Source: an uncultured Atopostipes sp.
GTDB taxonomy: Bacteria; Bacillota; Bacilli; Lactobacillales; Carnobacteriaceae_A
Assembly (NCBI GenBank): GCA_910588235.1
Contig: CAJUOQ010000052.1
Location: 1-10,530 of the forward strand
Direction of reading: 5' to 3'
DNA length: 10,530 nucleotides
This document shows positions 5,991-10,530 of the stretch, piece by piece. Both the position numbers and the translations under genes were made by a program. The notes beneath the pieces are model-generated. The model had not been told where the DNA came from. It saw only the letters and a list, made by a program, of their open reading frames with translations, and made no database searches. The first letter of the stretch is position 1; the number at the start of each line of letters is the position of its first letter.

Positions 5991-7094
5991 TTAATCTTCA
6001 ATGGATCTTTGTTCATTCTCTAATTTTGCAAAGATCATCCGGCCTGCATTCGTTTGTAGTGAACTGGTGACGATGACATCTTTCTGTTCATTGATATGGA
6101 ATTTTCCTTCTTCAACGACCACCATCGTCCCGTCATCCAAATAGGCCACTCCTTGTGAGCGCTCAGTTCCTGCTTTAACGATGAGCACACGCATGGTCTC
6201 ACCAGGGATCACGACTGGTTTCAAGGCATTCGCTAACTCATTGATATTTAACACTTGTACATTTTGAAATTCTGCTACTTTATTTAGATTATAGTCATTC
6301 GTTACAACGACCCCATCTAATTTTTTAGCGAGATGGACAAGTTTCATATCGACTTCATCGGCTTCTGACAGGTCGTGCTCATCCATTTTGACGGTCACAC
6401 GCTCTTCTTTTTGTAAAGCATTTAAAATATCGAGCCCTCGACGTCCACGCACTCGTTTTAAAGAATCAGACGAGTCTGCAATGTGCTGTAGCTCTTGTAA
6501 CACATAAAAAGAGACCACAAAGACCCCTTCAATAAATCCCGATTGAATCACTTCTAAAATACGCCCATCAATTATAACACTTGTATCTAAAACTTTATAC
6601 TTTTGAAAATTATCGCCTTCATTTCGTTCAAGAACTTGTTGATCTTCTTGTTCTTCACTTCTCGACATAAACAAACGCCGAATTTCTTCCCGCCGTGAAG
6701 ACCCTACTCCAAAGCCGATGTAGGCAAAGAGGATCGTTAAAATAATAGGAACAACATCACTCAAAAGTGGCATGTTAAAAGCGATTAAAGGCATACTAAT
6801 TAACCAGGCCACAATGAGTCCAATGATTGCTCCTCCCGTTCCAAATAAAATGTATGAAGCATTCAATGTACTAAAATATTCTTGTACCCTTAAAACGGCT
6901 CTCTCTATCGGTTTGCTGGCAAATAAACTGACTACAAAACCGATGAGAAGTCCAATTCCCATGCTGAATAAGGGAGTATATGTCCACTCAAGTTGTGGGA
7001 ATAAATAAATAAATAAATGCGGTAAAAAATTATAGCCAATACTCCCGAATACAAGCAGAATGACTAATGAAATTAATCTTGATAATTTAAACAT
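5991..7094 (-). CDS. yacL: Membrane-anchored PIN/TRAM domain protein (YacL-like)
   Basis: Probable membrane-bound nuclease of the PIN superfamily; its substrate is not established, though the TRAM domain suggests RNA. The 367 residues contain four predicted membrane segments (about 5-32, 42-60, 82-101 and 112-131), a charged linker (133-163), a PIN domain (about 166-290) and a C-terminal TRAM domain (about 292-356). The acidic PIN residues are present: Asp170 (VLDTSV), Glu201 (LQELQH), Asp249 (EVDMKL) and Asp267 (TNDYN), so the active site looks intact. The start ATG 7094 has a strong AAAGGAGG site. In Bacillus, disA lies between radA and yacL and ispD-ispF follow; here radA, this gene and gltX are directly adjacent. 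It starts 40 bases after the radA stop and is likely cotranscribed with it. Annotation pipelines often call such proteins PilT N-terminal domain or TRAM domain proteins. Confidence 0.9.
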   Translation of the reverse strand: MFKLSRLISLVILLVFGSIGYNFLPHLFIYLFPQLEWTYTPLFSMGIGLLIGFVVSLFASKPIERAVLRVQEYFSTLNASYILFGTGGAIIGLIVAWLISMPLIAFNMPLLSDVVPIILTILFAYIGFGVGSSRREEIRRLFMSRSEEQEDQQVLERNEGDNFQKYKVLDTSVIIDGRILEVIQSGFIEGVFVVSFYVLQELQHIADSSDSLKRVRGRRGLDILNALQKEERVTVKMDEHDLSEADEVDMKLVHLAKKLDGVVVTNDYNLNKVAEFQNVQVLNINELANALKPVVIPGETMRVLIVKAGTERSQGVAYLDDGTMVVVEEGKFHINEQKDVIVTSSLQTNAGRMIFAKLENEQRSIED

Positions 7095-7134
7095 TTCATT
7101 CCTCCTTTCTTCTCAATAAAAGTCAACAAATTTA

Positions 7135-8511
7135 TTATAACACTTGGTTGATCACTTCTTGAAGAGTAACACATCCAATAATCTCAATACCTTCTGGAGC
7201 TCTCCAACCCTCCATATTATTTTTCGGAATAAAGATCCGTTTAAAACCTAATTTAGCTGCTTCATTTACGCGGGTTTCGATATTTGAAACACGACGTATT
7301 TCGCCAGTTAAACCAATTTCACCCACAAAACAATCTTTCGCATCTGTTTCAGTATCCCGGTAACTTGAGGCGATACTGACAGCAAGCGCTAAATCAATAG
7401 CTGGTTCATTTAAACGAACACCACCCGCAATTTTTAGATAAGCGTCGTAGTTTTGTAGCAGTAAACCGACTCGTTGTTCTAATACGGCCATAATTAAAGA
7501 AACACGATTATAATCTAAACCACTCGCTGTACGTTTAGCATTTCCAAAAGCTGTCGGCGTAACTAAAGACTGCACTTCGACCAAAATTGGCCGGGTCCCT
7601 TCCATCGCGGATACAACAGCCGAACCTGAAGCACCATCTAAACGTTCTTCTAAAAATAATTCGGAAGGATTCAACACTTCTCGTAGACCATTTTCCCGCA
7701 TTTCAAAAACGCCAATCTCATTCGTCGAGCCATATCTATTTTTGACTGCTCGTAAAATTCGATAAGATTGATGTCTCTCTCCTTCGAAATAAAGAACGGT
7801 ATCCACCATATGTTCAAGCATACGTGGACCGGCAATGTTTCCTTCTTTAGTAACATGCCCCACAATAAAAATAGAAACGTTATTTGTTTTAGCTAATTGC
7901 ATTAATAAGGCGGTTGATTCACGAACTTGTGATACACTACCAGCTACACTATCTTTATTCGGATGGAACATGGTTTGAATGGAGTCAATAATAATATAAT
8001 CAGGTTTAATTTTTTCAATCGTATCTACAATTAAACTTAAGTCTGTTTCTCCATAAATATAAAAATCAGTATCTGAAATAGTTAAACGCTGCGCCCGCAT
8101 TTTGATTTGCCCAGGACTCTCTTCTCCTGTGACATAGAGCACTACCCCACCAACTTGATTTAACTCTGCCGATACTTGTAATAATAAAGTAGATTTCCCA
8201 ATTCCAGGGTCCCCACCAATTAATACTAATGAGCCAGGCACTACTCCACCGCCCAATACGCGGTTAAATTCATCGAGTCTGGTTTTTACTCGACCTGTTT
8301 GTTCGATTTTTACATCTTTTATAGGCTGTGCTTTTGACACTTCATTGGCTAAAGACACACGACCTCGTGTATCTTGTGGGTCTACTTCTTCAATTATTTT
8401 CTCTTCAATAAATGTATTCCAACGTCCACAAGAAGGACATTTTCCAAGATATTTAGGCGATTCCGTCCCACACTCTTGGCATACAAATACTGTCGCTTGT
8501 TTTTTTGCCAT
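7135..8511 (-). CDS. radA: DNA repair protein RadA (Sms)
   Basis: RecA-like ATPase that promotes branch migration during homologous recombination and, in naturally competent relatives, transformation. The 458-residue length is standard. It has an N-terminal zinc finger with Cys11, Cys14, Cys25 and Cys28, Walker A GDPGIGKST (100-108), Walker B in DYIIIDSIQT (171-180), and the RadA-specific motif as KNRYG (257-261; the common form is KNRFG). A Lon-protease-like C-terminal domain follows, without need for a protease active site. The start ATG 8511 has AAGGG eight bases upstream. The gene ends with two consecutive TAA codons (7135-7137 and 7132-7134). An extended -10 promoter lies about 80 bases upstream, so radA may head a radA-yacL-gltX unit. 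Confidence 0.97.
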   Translation of the reverse strand: MAKKQATVFVCQECGTESPKYLGKCPSCGRWNTFIEEKIIEEVDPQDTRGRVSLANEVSKAQPIKDVKIEQTGRVKTRLDEFNRVLGGGVVPGSLVLIGGDPGIGKSTLLLQVSAELNQVGGVVLYVTGEESPGQIKMRAQRLTISDTDFYIYGETDLSLIVDTIEKIKPDYIIIDSIQTMFHPNKDSVAGSVSQVRESTALLMQLAKTNNVSIFIVGHVTKEGNIAGPRMLEHMVDTVLYFEGERHQSYRILRAVKNRYGSTNEIGVFEMRENGLREVLNPSELFLEERLDGASGSAVVSAMEGTRPILVEVQSLVTPTAFGNAKRTASGLDYNRVSLIMAVLEQRVGLLLQNYDAYLKIAGGVRLNEPAIDLALAVSIASSYRDTETDAKDCFVGEIGLTGEIRRVSNIETRVNEAAKLGFKRIFIPKNNMEGWRAPEGIEIIGCVTLQEVINQVL

Positions 8512-8527
8512 CTTTTTTTCCCTTCTA

Positions 8528-8635
8528 TTTTCCCGTCAGAATACGATTCAATTCATAAAGATTATAGAAAAATACTATAACCACATGCCTAATTATAGCA
8601 TAATCCTCTACCTATCGTTCGGTTTTACGGGAAAA
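8528..8635. repeat. Nine-base inverted repeat flanking the radA promoter
   Basis: TTTTCCCGT at 8528-8536 and its exact complement ACGGGAAAA at 8627-8635 are 90 bases apart. They straddle the candidate radA promoter (8592-8600). One arm would lie just upstream of the promoter and the other in the leader near the ribosome binding site. This could be a pair of operator sites or chance. Confidence 0.3.
8592..8600 (-). promoter_or_regulatory. Extended -10 promoter for radA
   Basis: On the leftward strand the sequence is TGCTATAAT, a perfect extended -10. The -35 position (8615-8620, GAACGA) does not match consensus, which is tolerated by extended -10 promoters. Transcription would start near 8585, leaving a leader of about 73 bases. 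A second TATAAT on the same strand at 8561-8566 also lacks a -35. Confidence 0.6.
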
Positions 8636-8649
8636 ATTCATTATTTTTC
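8631..8649 (-). terminator. Weak AT-rich hairpin after dut
   Basis: GAAAAAT and ATTTTTC pair around a five-base loop, starting 12 bases after the dut stop codon. The stem has one G-C pair only and no clear T-run follows on the leftward strand, so termination may be partial and some dut transcripts may continue into radA. Confidence 0.3.
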
Positions 8650-8661
8650 ATGTTTTTTTCA

Positions 8662-9204
8662 TTAATTATGACCCGAAGAACCAAAGCCACCGATCCGTTC
8701 TGCTAAATCATTCGGCTCTCCATCAATCGTTGCATAAGGCATAAAGATCCCTTGCGCAATACGATCTCCTTTTTGGATCACATAATCCTCCAACCCGTAA
8801 TTAATTAACTGGACAAAGATCTCGCCTTCATTTTCTTCATTATTATAATAATCCGCATCAATAATCCCTACACCATTTGGTAAAGACAGGTTATTTTTCA
8901 TAGGATTACTTGAACGGTTCACTAACATTAAATACTCATTTGCAGGCATATAAGCTTTAATTCCTGTAGGCACTAAGATCGATTTTAAATAATCCTTATT
9001 TTCTTCAACAATTTCTTCCTTTTGCATGGCTTGGATTCCAGCATTTTTCGAGAGAACCTTCCATATCGAAGGAATCATCGTATCTTTTGCCGCCGCAAAA
9101 TCATAACCTGCTGATCCTTTTGTCGCTCTTTTTGGAAGTTGCAAACCTTCTTCTTCATATTTTCTTACAATTTCAAATCCTCTAACTCTCTCCACACTTA
9201 TCAT
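8662..9204 (-). CDS. dut: dUTP diphosphatase (dUTPase)
   Basis: Hydrolyses dUTP to dUMP and pyrophosphate, keeping uracil out of DNA and supplying dUMP for thymidylate synthesis; trimeric family. All five motifs are visible in the 180 residues: I, GSAGYDFAAAKD (30-41); II, NRSSNPMKNN (96-105); III, LPNGVGIIDADYY (108-120); IV, KGDRIAQGIF (145-154); V, RIGGFGSSGHN (170-180). About 30 extra residues between motif I and the VPTGIKA strand (roughly 44-76) lengthen it relative to the E. coli enzyme; longer forms of this kind are familiar in Gram-positives. The start ATG 9204 has AAGGA six bases upstream. It lies upstream of radA on the same strand and diverges from the HesB-like gene. Confidence 0.95.
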   Translation of the reverse strand: MISVERVRGFEIVRKYEEEGLQLPKRATKGSAGYDFAAAKDTMIPSIWKVLSKNAGIQAMQKEEIVEENKDYLKSILVPTGIKAYMPANEYLMLVNRSSNPMKNNLSLPNGVGIIDADYYNNEENEGEIFVQLINYGLEDYVIQKGDRIAQGIFMPYATIDGEPNDLAERIGGFGSSGHN

Positions 9205-9246
9205 CCTCTGTCCTTCTAAATATATATCTTGTAGTTTCCTCTCTCC

Positions 9247-9276
9247 ATTCTAACCAAAATCAAGGTGAAATGTTGA
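9247..9276 (-). promoter_or_regulatory. Candidate promoter for dut
   Basis: On the leftward strand TCAACA (9271-9276) and TAGAAT (9247-9252) are separated by 18 bases. Each hexamer departs from consensus (four of six and five of six matches). The transcript would begin near 9240, about 36 bases before the dut start. Confidence 0.35.
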
Positions 9277-9297
9277 GTTTTCTAAGGAAATTAATAT

Positions 9298-9356
9298 AAT
9301 TTAAATCACTGTAACATCTCTTTAAAACAATCATTTAGTACAAAATGATTTAAATT
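9298..9356. repeat. Nested inverted repeats in the dut / HesB-like divergent region
   Basis: AATTTAAATCA at 9298-9308 is the exact complement of TGATTTAAATT at 9346-9356. Inside, AATCATTT (9329-9336) pairs with AAATGATT (9343-9350) around AGTACA. The right-hand arms share bases 9346-9350, so the two pairings exclude each other. The shared arm covers the -35 of the rightward promoter. This may be an operator or just AT-rich repetition. Confidence 0.45.
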
Positions 9357-9377
9357 CAATGAAAAACGTGCTATGGT
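9349..9377 (+). promoter_or_regulatory. Promoter for the HesB/YneR-like gene
   Basis: TTTAAA (9349-9354) and TATGGT (9372-9377) are 17 bases apart, and the -10 carries the TGn extension (TGC at 9369-9371). Transcription would begin near 9384, leaving a 35-base leader with AGGAG at 9407-9411. Confidence 0.55.
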
Positions 9378-9418
9378 TAAAGTGACTTAGAGTTATATAT
9401 TTATTTAGGAGCGATACA

Positions 9419-9727
9419 ATGAAAATTACGCTAACTGACGATGCAATCCAATGGTTTGAGAATGAATTCCTTCTTCACGAAGGTGAAGCCGTCCGTTTCT
9501 TTGGTAAAACCTATGGTAAAACAGAAGTACACGATGGATTTTCGCTTGGATTAGAAACTGATCACCCAGACAATTATAGCGAAGAAGATATTAACGCACT
9601 CACAGAAGAAAATGGCCGTCAATATTTTACAACAAAAGAAGATGATTGGTTTTTCAGTGGTTATGATTTAGCAATCGACCTCGACGAAGATTTAAATGAA
9701 CCAAATTATCACTTTAATGAACAATAA
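9419..9727 (+). CDS. HesB/YneR-like small protein (IscA-like fold, no cysteines)
   Basis: A 102-residue acidic cytoplasmic protein resembling the HesB/YadR/YfhF group, and in particular YneR of Bacillus. Features in common are the opening MKITLTDDAIQWFENEF, the strand EGEAVRFFGKTYG (22-34), the segment GFSLGLETDHP (40-50) and a late DDWFFSGYDLAIDLD stretch (75-89). True A-type iron-sulfur carriers use three cysteines; this protein has none, so an iron-sulfur role is doubtful despite the database name for the family. The exact function is unknown. The start ATG 9419 has AGGAG seven bases upstream. It is transcribed alone, diverging from dut and converging on xpt. Confidence 0.75.
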   Translation: MKITLTDDAIQWFENEFLLHEGEAVRFFGKTYGKTEVHDGFSLGLETDHPDNYSEEDINALTEENGRQYFTTKEDDWFFSGYDLAIDLDEDLNEPNYHFNEQ

Positions 9728-9754
9728 ATTTATATATTAAAATAAGCGTGTTAA

Positions 9755-9810
9755 AAAAGCATTATTTTTATCGACTACTCAGTAACCCCTCTCGATAAAA
9801 TAATGCTTTT
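9755..9810. terminator. Bidirectional terminator between the HesB-like gene and xpt
   Basis: AAAAGCATTATTTTTATCGA (9755-9774) pairs with its complement at 9792-9810, with one bulged T and a 17-base loop. Rightward the stem runs into ATTTTATATT; leftward it is followed by TTTTTTAA. It lies 27 bases after the HesB-like stop and 13 bases after the xpt stop, so one structure serves both converging genes. Confidence 0.85.
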
Positions 9811-9823
9811 ATTTTATATTCTT

Positions 9824-10402
9824 TTATTCTTCCATAAATTGAACTTCGCCATCTTCTAATGACTTAATTCGGCAAATTGAAAATAAATCTAAGCCGGCTT
9901 CTTTAATGAGTTCATGACCTTTTTGGAAAGATTTTTCAATACAAATGCCAATGCCAGCGACTTCTGCTCCCGATTGCTGAACAATATCAGCTAATCCAAG
10001 TGCTGCTTGTCCGTTTGCCAAAAAGTCATCAATAATGAGGACAGAATCTGTCTCATCTAAATATTCTTTTGAAATAATAACATTAGACGTAACGCCTTTT
10101 GTATAACTATGAACTTCTGATTCATATCGGTTTTCATTTTTTAAAGTAGACGGTTCTGTCTTTTTCGCAAACAACATAGGAACCTTTAACTTTGCAGCAA
10201 GCATAATAGCCGGTGCAATCCCAGAAGCCTCAATTGTAATAACCTTTGTGATTTTACGATCGCCAAAGTAATTTAAAAATTCATTCACTACTTCTTCCAT
10301 AACCATCGGATCAATCTGATGGTTTAAAAACGAATCGACTTTCAATACATTTCCTGGTTTCACAATACCATCTTCTAAAATTCGTTTCTCTAAGTAATTC
10401 AC
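9824..10402 (-). CDS. xpt: Xanthine phosphoribosyltransferase
   Basis: Purine-salvage enzyme that joins xanthine to PRPP to form XMP, which feeds GMP synthesis; cytoplasmic dimer. The 192 residues align end to end with the Bacillus enzyme as I recall it, including LKVDSFLNHQIDP (20-32), ITIEASGIAPA (55-65) and the PRPP-binding loop VLIIDDFLANGQAA (121-134), then GIGICIEKSFQKG. The start is GTG 10402: no in-frame ATG exists upstream, and the N-terminus matches the family length from this codon. AAGGGA lies about ten bases upstream. A nearby ATG (10407) opens only a two-codon frame (ATGAAGTGA) that overlaps the GTG. No pbuX permease follows; the gene is alone, ending at a shared terminator. No purine riboswitch fits in the 80 bases before it. 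Confidence 0.95.
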   Translation of the reverse strand: MNYLEKRILEDGIVKPGNVLKVDSFLNHQIDPMVMEEVVNEFLNYFGDRKITKVITIEASGIAPAIMLAAKLKVPMLFAKKTEPSTLKNENRYESEVHSYTKGVTSNVIISKEYLDETDSVLIIDDFLANGQAALGLADIVQQSGAEVAGIGICIEKSFQKGHELIKEAGLDLFSICRIKSLEDGEVQFMEE

Positions 10403-10482
10403 TTCATCTCTTCCCTTCAGTGCTTTTATTTAAATCCATATATAACATAAAACAACATAGAATAAAAGAATATACAAAAAAA

Positions 10483-10530
10483 CTCCGCAAGCAGGATTCG
10501 AACCTGCGACGGCGTGATTAACAGTCACGT
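10483..10530 (-). tRNA. tRNA-Asn (GTT anticodon), cut by the window edge
   Basis: Leftward-strand tRNA; the 3' 48 bases are present. The anticodon stem CGTGA/TCACG encloses the loop CTGTTAA, so the anticodon is GTT (asparagine). The T-arm GCAGG-TTCGAAT-CCTGC (10491-10507) and the acceptor strand TTGCGGA with discriminator G (10483) follow. CCA is not encoded; a run of seven T follows directly, compatible with transcript ending or processing. The D-arm and 5' acceptor lie beyond 10530. xpt begins 80 bases downstream. Confidence 0.93.

Noticed and set aside
7671..7865. Leftward 64-codon frame inside radA
   Set aside because: Out-of-frame shadow of the radA coding sequence; no independent start signal.
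8345..8665. Rightward 106-codon frame spanning the start of radA and the radA-dut spacer
   Set aside because: It lies antisense to the radA zinc-finger region and runs into the spacer; composition and content show no known domain, and radA explains the conserved part.
9360..9378. CcpA cre-like site (TGAAAAACGTGCTA) over the HesB-like promoter
   Set aside because: The spacing around the central CG is one base off and the right half does not match.

Overview
The window looks like ordinary chromosome from a low-GC Gram-positive bacterium, most likely of the order Lactobacillales. The reasons are the AT-rich intergenic DNA, strong AGGAG-type ribosome binding sites, promoters of the extended -10 (TGnTATAAT) type, and the gene order dut - radA - PIN/TRAM protein - gltX - cysS - mrnC - rlmB, a compact version of the Bacillus radA-to-rlmB region. 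A Carnobacteriaceae- or Aerococcaceae-like host would fit, but the sequence alone does not settle the family.

Layout. At 1-1139 a LacI-family regulator is read rightward; it converges on the leftward block and is separated from it by a long hairpin that probably terminates both sides. From 9204 down to 1260 everything is leftward: dut, radA, a membrane-anchored PIN/TRAM protein, gltX with its own strong terminator, a 614-base gene-free stretch, then the tightly overlapping cysS-mrnC-rlmB trio. From 9419 a small HesB/YneR-like gene diverges from dut and converges on xpt (xanthine phosphoribosyltransferase), with a shared bidirectional terminator between them. The right edge cuts through a leftward tRNA-Asn.

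How the genes fit together. gltX and cysS supply charged tRNAs; mrnC matures 23S rRNA and rlmB methylates it, so cysS-mrnC-rlmB is a translation module with overlapping reading frames. radA and dut serve genome maintenance: recombination and branch migration, and removal of dUTP. The PIN/TRAM protein probably acts on RNA at the membrane. xpt salvages xanthine. The LacI-family regulator has no visible metabolic partner here; its target may lie off the left edge.

Most unusual stretch. The gltX-cysS gap, where Bacillus carries cysE and a T-box, instead holds five tandem 40-base repeats in perfect register (4151-4350). Each carries a stem-loop, and both substitutions that fall inside its core stem preserve pairing as G-U in rightward RNA. 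No new multi-gene system is evident; the rest is housekeeping.
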